Below are positions 11,420 to 17,317 of a stretch of DNA of 17,317 nucleotides, piece by piece. Position 1 is the first letter of the stretch; every line of letters begins with the position of its first letter. Made by a program: the position numbers and the translations under genes. Source of the DNA: RGIG3009 sp964470515 (GTDB lineage Bacteria; Bacillota; Clostridia; Oscillospirales; Acutalibacteraceae); NCBI GenBank assembly GCA_964470515.1, contig CAYYDD010000032.1:1-17317 (forward strand), written 5' to 3'. The notes beneath the pieces are model-generated. The model was not told the DNA's origin. It made no database searches and saw only the letters and a list, made by a program, of their open reading frames with translations.

Positions 11420-12709
11420 GTGCGTACTAAGCAAGGTGTGCGTCTGCTGTTTAAAAAATCCCCGGCGATCGACCGCCCCACCGGCGTGTGGATGGATGTC
11501 GCACAGGTTGTGTTGCCCTATACCTATTTCACAGATATTTCCGTGTCGTCTACCGTGTCGCTGTACGATACGGTGCGTCGCGGTACCCCGTTGTCCGTAT
11601 CGGACGAGGAGCCGCTGGCTCCCGTGTTGTCCAGCGTGACCGGTGCGGTCAGCGGTGAACGCACGGTGGCGCATCCGCTGTACGGTGAGCTTCGCTGTGC
11701 AATCATTGACCGTTTGCCCGTGGAACCCGATCCCGAAATGCCCGCTCCGCATACCGATGTGTTTACCGCTGAGGAGATTTGTGCCGCGGCGGCGGAGGCG
11801 CATATCATCGACGAGCTTGACGGTATCCCGCTGGCTATGAAGTTGCGTGAGCAGCAAAAGAATGAATGCGATTATCTGGTGGCGGATGCCGTGCAGGTAC
11901 AGCCGTACGAATCCAGTGCTTGGGCGGTGCTGCGCGACTATGCCGAGCAGGTGGCGGAGGGCTTGTCCCTCGCGGCTTCGGCGGCAGGAGCTAAGCGCAG
12001 CCATATCGCTGTGTGCTTATCCGGTGGTCGCCGCCGTTCGTTGGCGCTGCGTATCGGTAAAACGAAGCTGTATCAAACGGATTCCTACTATCCCGTGATC
12101 GATCTTATACCGAATCACCGTCGCTTCCGGCAACGCGATGCCGGGGTGCCCTGCGTTTGCCGTGTCGGTGTGCAGGCGTGTCTGGCTTTGTACCGGGCAC
12201 TGTATCTGCACGAGCCGCACGACCGCTGCACTATCACCGTGACGGGGGATGCGGTGCGTGAGCCGCAAAATGTCACCGTACCGTTCGGCACTACGGTGCA
12301 GGAGGTGCTGTCCCGTTGCGGTTTGACGGAGGATCCGTCCTATCTTATCCTCGGTGAAATGATGACCGGCACCACCGCTTCCACGCAGGACATTCCCATC
12401 CTGCCGGGTATGACGTGCATCCTTGCCTTTACTGCGGGAGCGATCCGTCCGATACAGCCGCGCACGTGCATTGGCTGCGGTCGCTGTGTGCAGGTTTGTC
12501 ACGAGGGCTTGCTGCCGTATGAGATCGTGCGGCGCTTCCGTAATATGCACTATGAACGCTTGGGCTCGCTGGAGACCGCCTCGTGTGACGGCTGCGGCGC
12601 CTGCTCGTATGTCTGTCCGTGCGGCATCGATCTGGCATCTGTGATCGCCGAGGCTCGCCAGACCGACAGTCCCATCCTGCTGGAATTGGAGGATGATACC
12701 GATGCTTAG
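11420..12709 (+). CDS. rnfC: RnfC-like iron-sulfur subunit lacking NADH/FMN motifs (429 aa)
   Basis: Peripheral subunit of an Rnf/Nqr-type complex. RnfC normally takes electrons from or gives them to NADH through FMN and two [4Fe-4S] clusters. Here an N-terminal RnfC-type region (about 1-90, lipoyl-like, with APVLSSVTGAVSG) is followed by a middle domain in which the glycine-rich GxGGAGFP loop and the NGAECEP segment are not present. At the matching places the sequence reads ELDGIPLAMKL and ADAVQVQPYESS. An SLBB-like segment follows (about 265-330, TVTGDAVREPQNVTVPFGTT), then two intact cluster motifs: C350, C353, C356, C360 and C389, C392, C395, C399. GTG at 11420 is chosen for AAAGGTGG 8 nt upstream and fit to RnfC starts; GTGs at 11408 and 11411 remain possible. 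It overlaps rnfD by 8 nt. Confidence 0.85.
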   Translation: MRTKQGVRLLFKKSPAIDRPTGVWMDVAQVVLPYTYFTDISVSSTVSLYDTVRRGTPLSVSDEEPLAPVLSSVTGAVSGERTVAHPLYGELRCAIIDRLPVEPDPEMPAPHTDVFTAEEICAAAAEAHIIDELDGIPLAMKLREQQKNECDYLVADAVQVQPYESSAWAVLRDYAEQVAEGLSLAASAAGAKRSHIAVCLSGGRRRSLALRIGKTKLYQTDSYYPVIDLIPNHRRFRQRDAGVPCVCRVGVQACLALYRALYLHEPHDRCTITVTGDAVREPQNVTVPFGTTVQEVLSRCGLTEDPSYLILGEMMTGTTASTQDIPILPGMTCILAFTAGAIRPIQPRTCIGCGRCVQVCHEGLLPYEIVRRFRNMHYERLGSLETASCDGCGACSYVCPCGIDLASVIAEARQTDSPILLELEDDTDA

Positions 12710-13685
12710 ACCGTCTGTTGCCCCGCATCTGCGGGACGTTCGCCGTCCGTTTTATCATACCGGTGGGGTACTGCTGTGTATGATCCCGCTGACTGTTTTT
12801 TCGTGTCTGTATTACGGTATCCGGCCGCTGCTTCTCGTGGTGGTGGGAATGGTCGCCGCGATGCTGACCGAGTTGCTGTGCTGTGTGGTCGCACGTCGCC
12901 GTCCCACGCTGTCGGACGGCACGGCCGCAGTTACCGGTGCACTGATCGGTGCGATGATGTCACCGCTCTCCCCGTTTTGGGTGCCGGTGATGGGTGCGGC
13001 GTTTGCCATCGGCGTGGCCAAAATGCCGTTCGGCGGCATCGGCCAAAACATTTTCAACCCCGCAGCGGCGGGTATGGCGTTTTGTGCCATCTGCTTCCCG
13101 ACCCGCTTGTTTGTGTATCCCGATCCCGCGCAGAGCGCGGCGCTTCCGCTGTTTGATACCTCGTCGGTCATCACCGCTATATCGCCGACCGAGCAGCTCA
13201 ACAGCGGCGGCAGCACCTCGGTCGGATGGCTGGCACTGCTCAGCGGCGATTTCCCGGGCCCGGTTGGCTCGGCGGGCGTGCTGATCCTGGTGGCGGCTGC
13301 GCTGTATCTGTTCAGCTGTCGCTCCGCATCACCGCTCATTCTGTTGCCGTATCTGGCGGCGTGTGCCGTGGGCGCCGCGCTGTTTCCGCGTGCGGCGGTG
13401 GGAGCCGGGGTCAGTGTTCAGCTCGAGCTGTGTACCGGTCTGCTGCTGTTTGCCGGTGTGTTTATGCTCAGCGACCCCGTCACCGCGCCTCGCTTCTGGC
13501 TGGCACGTATCGTGTACGGTGTCGTAGCGGGCATTCTGGTCATCGTGCTGCGCTGGTACGGCCGTTTTGAGTGCTGCGAATTTTTTGCGGTGCTGCTCGT
13601 CAATTCATTCTCGCCGCTTCTGGATCGCACCTGCTGGTCATTGCTGCGCCGCGTCAAGCATCGGAAGGAGGCGACTCGTGTATGA
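12702..13685 (+). CDS. rnfD: RnfD-like membrane subunit (327 aa)
   Basis: Integral membrane subunit of the NqrB/RnfD family, which carries a covalently bound FMN in characterised complexes. Visible family features: SPHIH-like start (VAPHLRDVRRP), SDGTAAVTGALIGAMMSP, the conserved GGIGQNIFNPAAAG at about residues 109-122, LLLFAGVFMLSDPVTAP near the C-terminus, and a closing LLVNSFSPLLDR. About nine or ten hydrophobic helices. At the place of the flavin motif (usually S/T-x-A-T-P) it reads T158-A-I-S161-P, so Ser replaces the expected Thr. The ATG at 12702 is preferred because GGAGG lies 9 nt upstream; the ATG at 12693 abuts that site. It overlaps rnfC by 8 nt and the next gene by ATGA. RnfG, which normally follows, is absent. 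Confidence 0.88.
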   Translation: MLRPSVAPHLRDVRRPFYHTGGVLLCMIPLTVFSCLYYGIRPLLLVVVGMVAAMLTELLCCVVARRRPTLSDGTAAVTGALIGAMMSPLSPFWVPVMGAAFAIGVAKMPFGGIGQNIFNPAAAGMAFCAICFPTRLFVYPDPAQSAALPLFDTSSVITAISPTEQLNSGGSTSVGWLALLSGDFPGPVGSAGVLILVAAALYLFSCRSASPLILLPYLAACAVGAALFPRAAVGAGVSVQLELCTGLLLFAGVFMLSDPVTAPRFWLARIVYGVVAGILVIVLRWYGRFECCEFFAVLLVNSFSPLLDRTCWSLLRRVKHRKEATRV

Positions 13686-14329
13686 AAAAACGTCCGTCGC
13701 TCCGTTCGCTACTCTCGGTCTTCTGGGATGCGTTTTTGCCGGAAAACGTCGTGCTGGTGCAGGCGATGGGCATCTGCCCGATTCTCGCTGTCGGCTACGA
13801 CCTGAAATACGGTGTCGCACTGGCGGTGTGTGCCGCTGTCGTGCTGTTGCCGGCTAATCTGCTGCTGTCGCTGTTGGGCAAGCGCGTGCCGCAATGGCTG
13901 CGCCCGCCGATCTACGCGGTGCTTACCACGGCATTGCTGCTGGCGGCGGCTCTGGTGCTGCGTCAGTTCATCTCGGCGGATATCTACGCCGCCCTGTACC
14001 TCTTTTTACCGCTGATGGCGGTCAACTCGCTGTTCACCGTGCGTGCCGCGGGTAAGCAGGCCGTAGCGGTGCATCCGCTCACGTCGTTGGCGGAATCGCT
14101 GGGTATGGCATTGGGCTTCGGCTTGGTGCTGTGCGTGGCGTGTGCGGCGCGTGAAGCAGCTATTTACGGCCGTATTTGGGATATCCCGCTGGGCTTTGAG
14201 GCACGTTTCCCGGAGGCGGAGCATCCCTTCATCGGCTACGTGTTGCTCGGCTTTATGGCTGCGGCCTTGCAGTGGGCGCGTCAGCTGTTCCACCGCTTGA
14301 CCGCCCGAAAGGGGGATGAGTCGGTATGA
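13682..14329 (+). CDS. rnfE: RnfE/NqrD-like membrane subunit missing one cluster Cys (215 aa)
   Basis: Six-helix membrane subunit. In Rnf and Nqr, RnfE/NqrD and RnfA/NqrE form an inverted-topology pair holding one [2Fe-2S] cluster in the membrane with two Cys each. Here the first half matches the family well: ENVVLVQAMGICPILAV at residues 21-37, so Cys32 is kept, then PPIYAVL. The second half-motif, normally IPLIxxNCxxxGRA, reads LPLMAVNSLFTVRA, with Ser116 in place of Cys. LGMALGFGLVL and AREAAIYG follow as expected. The ATG at 13682 overlaps the rnfD stop as ATGA, with AAGGAGG 10 nt upstream; the longer frame from 13571 is antisense to nothing but runs inside rnfD. It overlaps rnfA by ATGA. 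Confidence 0.87.
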   Translation: MKKRPSLRSLLSVFWDAFLPENVVLVQAMGICPILAVGYDLKYGVALAVCAAVVLLPANLLLSLLGKRVPQWLRPPIYAVLTTALLLAAALVLRQFISADIYAALYLFLPLMAVNSLFTVRAAGKQAVAVHPLTSLAESLGMALGFGLVLCVACAAREAAIYGRIWDIPLGFEARFPEAEHPFIGYVLLGFMAAALQWARQLFHRLTARKGDESV

Positions 14330-14922
14330 AAACGCTGGGTGATATGATTGTCTATCTGCTTATTACCGCGACGATGCAGAATCTGGTGCTCACCACCGGC
14401 TTCGGCTCGTCGTCACTGGCGCGTATGCTACGCCGCCCCCGTCAGCGCCACACGTTTTCCCGCCTGCTGCTCTGCTTTACCGTTGCGACCACCGCGCTGT
14501 TCTACCCGATAGATCGCCTGCTGCCCGCGACGTGGGAGCTCCGTATGCTGCGCCCGCTGATCGTGGTAGTGCTTACCGCCGTGCTGTACGTCGTGACCGT
14601 GCTGATCGCCGACCGCCGTTTTCCGGATCAGTATCGCCGCGTGCGGCGGTTTATCCCGCTGGCGGCGTTCAATAACATCGTTATCGGCGTGGCGTTGGTG
14701 ACCAACTATCAGTTTTCCGTGTCGTTCCTGCCCGCTGTCGGTATGGCTGCCGGCTCGGCTCTCGGCTTTTCGCTGATCTCGTCGATGAGTGCCGAGGCAC
14801 TGGAACGGCTGGATAACCCCGATACACCCGCCGCGTTCCGCGGTCTCCCCGGCACGTTGGTGTATCTGGGACTGCTCGCCTTGGCGTTGATGGGCTTCCA
14901 ACCCGTGCTGAATTTGATTTGA
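14326..14922 (+). CDS. rnfA: RnfA/NqrE-like membrane subunit missing both cluster Cys (198 aa)
   Basis: Six-helix partner of RnfE. Family fit is clear in the C-terminal half: IPLAAFNNIVIGVALVTN, FLPAVGMAAGSALGFSL, AEALERLDNPDTPAAFRGLPG and LLALALMGF, all at the expected places. The N-terminal motif, normally VNNxVLxxxxGxCPF, reads MQNLVLTTGFGSSSLAR, with Ser29 where the cluster Cys should be. The second, normally TTNCAVLG, reads AAFNNIVIG, with Asn117 in place of Cys. The protein therefore cannot hold the usual [2Fe-2S] cluster. The gene starts at ATG 14326, overlapping the rnfE stop by ATGA, with AAAGGGGGAT upstream. Malic enzyme follows after about 20 nt. Gene symbol by family only; the function is probably altered. 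Confidence 0.85.
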   Translation: MKTLGDMIVYLLITATMQNLVLTTGFGSSSLARMLRRPRQRHTFSRLLLCFTVATTALFYPIDRLLPATWELRMLRPLIVVVLTAVLYVVTVLIADRRFPDQYRRVRRFIPLAAFNNIVIGVALVTNYQFSVSFLPAVGMAAGSALGFSLISSMSAEALERLDNPDTPAAFRGLPGTLVYLGLLALALMGFQPVLNLI

Positions 14923-14943
14923 TTTTGTGAAAGGATGACAGAC

Positions 14944-16116
14944 TTGGGTATCAAAGAAGAAGCGTTGCAAAAACACTACGACTGGCAGGGGAAGATCGAG
15001 GTCATTTCCCGCACGCCGATCCGCACGCGGGAACAGCTGTCACTGGCCTATACTCCTGGCGTTGCTGAGCCGTGTCTGGCCATCCGTGACGATTACGAAA
15101 AGTCGTTTGAGCTGACCCGCCGCTGGAATATGGTGGCCGTTATTACCGACGGTACGGCGGTGCTGGGACTCGGCGATATCGGTCCGGAAGCCGGTATGCC
15201 GGTGATGGAGGGCAAATGTGCTCTGTTCAAGGAATTTGCCGATGTGGATGCGTTCCCTCTGTGCCTGCGCACCAAGGACGTGGATGAGCTGGTACGCACC
15301 ATCTATTTGCTGTCGGGCAGCTTCGGCGGCATCAATCTGGAGGATATCGCCGCGCCACGTTGCTTTGAGATCGAGCGTCGGCTCAAGGCACTGTGCGATA
15401 TTCCCGTATTCCACGACGACCAGCACGGCACGGCCGTCGTCGTCGGCGCGGGGCTGCTGAATGCGCTGCGTCTGGTGAAAAAGGATATCGGTGAGACCCG
15501 CTGTGTCATCAACGGTGCCGGCTCGGCCGGTATCGCTATCGCCAAGCATCTGCTGCGCCTCGGCGTGCGCGATCTCACGATGTGTGACCGCGTCGGTGTG
15601 CTGGATGAGGGAATGGATGAGCTAAACCCCGCGCAGGCAGAGCTGTGCACGGTAACCAATCGCCGCCATCTGCGCGGTACGCTGGCGGATGCGATGCGCG
15701 GCGCGGATGTGTTCATCGGTGTGTCGGCTCCCGGCTGTGTCACGGCCGAGATGGTCGGCTCGATGGCGGCGGATGCCATCGTGTTCCCGATGGCCAATCC
15801 CACACCGGAAATTATGCCGGACGCGGCACTGGCTGCGGGTGCCCGCGTGGTGGGCACCGGTCGTTCGGATTTCCCCAACCAGATCAACAACGTGATGGCG
15901 TTCCCCGGTATCTTCCGTGGCGCGCTGGATTGCCGCGCCCGCGATATCAACGGTGAAATGACGATGGCGGCCTCGCTCGCGATCGCCTCGCTGGTATCGG
16001 ATGAAGAGCTGGCGGAGAATTACATCCTGCCCCCCGCGTTCGACGAGCGCATCGGTAAGACGGTGGCGGACGCTGTCCGCGCCGCTGCTGTGGACTCCCG
16101 TGTCGCCCGCAAATAA
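14944..16116 (+). CDS. NAD-type malic enzyme (390 aa)
   Basis: Oxidative decarboxylase converting malate to pyruvate and CO2 with reduction of NAD(P)+. The bacterial short form (about 390 aa) is seen: KIEVISRTPI, SLAYTPGVAEPC with the catalytic Tyr, VITDGTAVLGLGDIGPEAGMPVMEGK with the catalytic Lys, FGGINLEDI and FHDDQHGTAVV with the metal Asp/Glu residues, the Rossmann loop INGAGSAGIAIA, and ALSNPTPE-like FPMANPTPE. Start: TTG at 14944 is preferred, since AAGGA lies about 8 nt upstream and the family begins near GIKEEALQKHY; the ATG at 14935 has its ribosome site touching it. There is no promoter in the short gap after rnfA, so it is probably the last gene of that operon. A strong terminator follows. 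Coenzyme preference cannot be read with certainty. Confidence 0.93.
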   Translation: MGIKEEALQKHYDWQGKIEVISRTPIRTREQLSLAYTPGVAEPCLAIRDDYEKSFELTRRWNMVAVITDGTAVLGLGDIGPEAGMPVMEGKCALFKEFADVDAFPLCLRTKDVDELVRTIYLLSGSFGGINLEDIAAPRCFEIERRLKALCDIPVFHDDQHGTAVVVGAGLLNALRLVKKDIGETRCVINGAGSAGIAIAKHLLRLGVRDLTMCDRVGVLDEGMDELNPAQAELCTVTNRRHLRGTLADAMRGADVFIGVSAPGCVTAEMVGSMAADAIVFPMANPTPEIMPDAALAAGARVVGTGRSDFPNQINNVMAFPGIFRGALDCRARDINGEMTMAASLAIASLVSDEELAENYILPPAFDERIGKTVADAVRAAAVDSRVARK

Positions 16117-16123
16117 ATTACAA

Positions 16124-16158
16124 CAAACGGGTTTGAAGACCCTCTTCAAGCCCGTTTG
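16124..16158 (+). terminator. Terminator of the Rnf-like/malic enzyme operon
   Basis: Arms 16124-16139 and 16143-16158 pair over 16 bp with one G-T wobble and a 3-nt loop (CCC), followed by TTTCCTTTTCTT. It lies 8 nt after the malic enzyme stop. Confidence 0.9.
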
Positions 16159-16168
16159 TTTCCTTTTC

Positions 16169-16198
16169 TTGACAAATCGCACCCTCATTTGGTATGAT
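16169..16198 (+). promoter_or_regulatory. Promoter of the DUF6198 gene
   Basis: Perfect -35 TTGACA (16169-16174), 18-bp spacer, -10 TATGAT (16193-16198). The -10 overlaps the in-frame ATG at 16194, so that ATG lies upstream of the transcript start and cannot be used. The GTG at 16230 is the likely start. Confidence 0.68.
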
Positions 16199-16229
16199 AA
16201 TAGACAATATTTATTGCGGGGGGGATTTT

Positions 16230-16922
16230 GTGAAGCAACGAATATTGTACAGAGAAATAGCCTACGTTGCCGGTATCCTTACGATGGCGTTCGGAGCCGC
16301 GTTTATGGAACGCGCCGATTTCGGTATGTCGATGGTAGTCGCACCGGCGTATTTATTACATTTGGAGGTTGCCAAATTCCTGCCGTTTTTTACTTTTGGA
16401 CTGGCTGAGGACGTGTTTCAGGCGTTTCTGCTGGTGCTGATGTGCCTGATCCTGCGCCGCTTCCGTGCCTCATATCTGTTCTCGTTTGTCACCGCCGTGC
16501 TTTACGGAATGGTGCTGGACGGCGCGGTGGCGCTGGTGCATCTGATCCCGCACACCTTGGTCGCACGGCTGTGTATGTACGTCGGCGGTATGACCCTCAC
16601 CTCCGCGGGTGTCGCGTTTTTTTGCCGCACCTACATCGCCCCCGAGGTGTACGAGCTGTTTGTGGAGACCGTTTCCCGCAAATTCAAAATGTCCTTTCAT
16701 CATTTTAAAACGATCTACGATGTGATCAGCTGCGCGGTCAGTGTAGCGATGTCGTTTGCGTTCTTCGGCTTCGGTCAGTTTGTCGGCGTGGGATGGGGCA
16801 CAATCGTCTGTGCCCTCGTCAACGGCACGCTGATCGGTTGGTTTACCAGGCTGTATGACCGCTTGTGGCGGTATGAGGAGCTGTTCCCCAAGCTTCGCCG
16901 CGTTATGCCGCAGCACGAATAA
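16230..16922 (+). CDS. DUF6198/YczE-like membrane protein (230 aa)
   Basis: Integral membrane protein resembling the DUF6198 (YczE/YitT-related) family of Firmicutes, whose role is not established. About five hydrophobic segments are visible, at roughly residues 9-27, 44-68, 76-100, 108-128 and 160-190. Family-like features include the early GAAFMERADFGMSMVVAPAY and a late GWGTIVCALVNGTLIGW. The start is the GTG at 16230: the promoter's -10 covers the ATG at 16194. The ribosome site is unusual, a run of seven G (16218-16224) before ATTTTGTG, rather than AGGAGG. It stands alone between two terminators, so it is probably monocistronic. The assignment is by overall pattern. Confidence 0.75.
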   Translation: MKQRILYREIAYVAGILTMAFGAAFMERADFGMSMVVAPAYLLHLEVAKFLPFFTFGLAEDVFQAFLLVLMCLILRRFRASYLFSFVTAVLYGMVLDGAVALVHLIPHTLVARLCMYVGGMTLTSAGVAFFCRTYIAPEVYELFVETVSRKFKMSFHHFKTIYDVISCAVSVAMSFAFFGFGQFVGVGWGTIVCALVNGTLIGWFTRLYDRLWRYEELFPKLRRVMPQHE

Positions 16923-16929
16923 AAAAACG

Positions 16930-16951
16930 CCGGTGGGCATTTGCCCGTTGT
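16930..16951 (+). terminator. Weak hairpin after the DUF6198 gene
   Basis: GGGC/GCCC core around ATTT, extended by wobble pairs, followed by TTGTTCTT. It is much weaker than the hairpin at 16972-17007 and may only assist termination. Confidence 0.3.
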
Positions 16952-16971
16952 TCTTAACGGAGTTTCAAGAA

Positions 16972-17007
16972 AAAGAGACCGTCAACAAAGTCGTTGACGG
17001 TCTCTTT
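16972..17007. terminator. Strong shared terminator between DUF6198 and HNH genes
   Basis: Arms AAAGAGACCGTCAAC (16972-16986) and GTTGACGGTCTCTTT (16993-17007) pair perfectly over 15 bp with a 6-nt loop. On the minus strand TCTCTTTTTCTTG follows, an excellent terminator for the HNH gene. On the plus strand CTCTTTG also permits termination of the DUF6198 transcript. Confidence 0.88.
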
Positions 17008-17083
17008 GTAATATCCATAGTGGGTTTGGGCTACTTCCCAACGGTATTTACGCATACAAATGCGATGCTGGTTCTCTCTGAAT

Positions 17084-17317
17084 TTATATATCCGACTTTT
17101 CGAGGTTGTGTTCACGGCAAAGCATTTGACCATTATCAAGGGTGGTATGACCGCCTTTGCTCCACGGTATTTTATGGTCTGCGTGCATTTCCTCAATATC
17201 CCACTTTTTGCTTTTACCTGCTGCCTTGCACATCGGGCAGATACCTTTTTGCCTTTCGTACATTGTCCGCTTTTCATTCTCGGTAAACGCACGAATGGAA
17301 AGTGCCTTTTCCTTTGT
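17084..17317 (-). CDS. HNH endonuclease, C-terminal part (runs off the window)
   Basis: Minus-strand open frame entering from the right edge, 77 codons before a TAA at 17084-17086; the 5' part lies outside. The residues spell an HNH nuclease domain: ICPMC zinc pair, then EEMHADHKIPWSKGG with the catalytic DH, TTLDNGQMLC, and CREHNLEKSD, giving the second zinc Cys and the final HN-x-x-K-S. The preceding RAFTENEKRTMYERQKG resembles the linker before the HNH domain in DUF262/GmrSD-type restriction enzymes and similar standalone nucleases. Base composition is visibly AT-richer than neighbouring genes, which suggests horizontal acquisition. The strong terminator at 16972-17007 ends it. Whether it is part of a restriction or phage-defence system cannot be decided from this fragment. 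Confidence 0.8.
   Translation of the reverse strand, partial: TKEKALSIRAFTENEKRTMYERQKGICPMCKAAGKSKKWDIEEMHADHKIPWSKGGHTTLDNGQMLCREHNLEKSDI

Noticed and set aside
11327..12004. Upstream extension of the mecA frame to 12004
   Set aside because: It runs antisense through rnfC; the MecA-type start, ribosome site and promoter are at 11326-11375.
14428..14976. 182-codon minus frame over rnfA
   Set aside because: Gln/His/Arg-rich shadow; the rnfA family pattern is clear on the plus strand.
16954..17292. 112-codon minus frame at the right end
   Set aside because: Another frame on the same strand spells a recognisable HNH domain; this frame runs through the terminator and has no family features.

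Overview
The window looks like a chromosomal stretch from a moderately GC-rich anaerobic Firmicute, most likely class Clostridia (Oscillospirales-like). The reasons are consensus sigma-A promoters with 17-18 bp spacers, strong AGGAGG-type ribosome sites, frequent GTG/TTG starts, a MecA-type adaptor, a DUF6062 protein, a DUF6198 membrane protein, class II FBP aldolase and an Rnf-type operon. The genus is inference. No rRNA, tRNA, CRISPR array or insertion sequence was seen.

Left part (1-2400): two strong terminators, then a minus-strand pair (SemiSWEET-like three-helix protein and an HGGG/GxSxG esterase, coupled by TAATG). A LysR regulator faces it, with an AT-rich palindrome in the shared promoter region that is probably its operator. 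A small one-helix protein follows whose last codons lie inside a terminator stem. The intergenic stretch 2385-2664 holds a cluster of DnaA-box-like 9-mers beside an AT tract and resembles a replication origin.

Middle part (2665-11326): DUF6062 protein (-), FBP aldolase (+), DNA polymerase I with a degenerate proofreading domain (+), RodA/FtsW-type SEDS protein (-), tsaE-tsaB (+), upp (+), rpe (+) and mecA (-). These are housekeeping genes for glycolysis and the pentose phosphate pathway, DNA repair, wall synthesis, tRNA t6A, uracil salvage and ClpC-dependent proteolysis.

Right part (11420-16116): the most unusual region, a tightly overlapped operon of Rnf/Nqr-family genes in the order C-D-E-A followed by NAD-type malic enzyme. 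RnfG and RnfB are missing. The C subunit keeps two [4Fe-4S] motifs but has lost the glycine-rich NADH/FMN signatures. The D subunit has Ser where the flavin-linked Thr is expected. Three of the four cysteines that hold the intramembrane [2Fe-2S] cluster in RnfA/RnfE are replaced. The reading frames are intact and translationally coupled, so this appears to be a repurposed, undescribed Rnf-like membrane module rather than decay.

Right edge (16117-17317): a terminator, a DUF6198 membrane protein read from a consensus promoter, a strong shared terminator, and the C-terminal part of an HNH endonuclease entering from outside on the minus strand. That last gene is AT-richer than its neighbours and may mark the start of a defence or mobile region.
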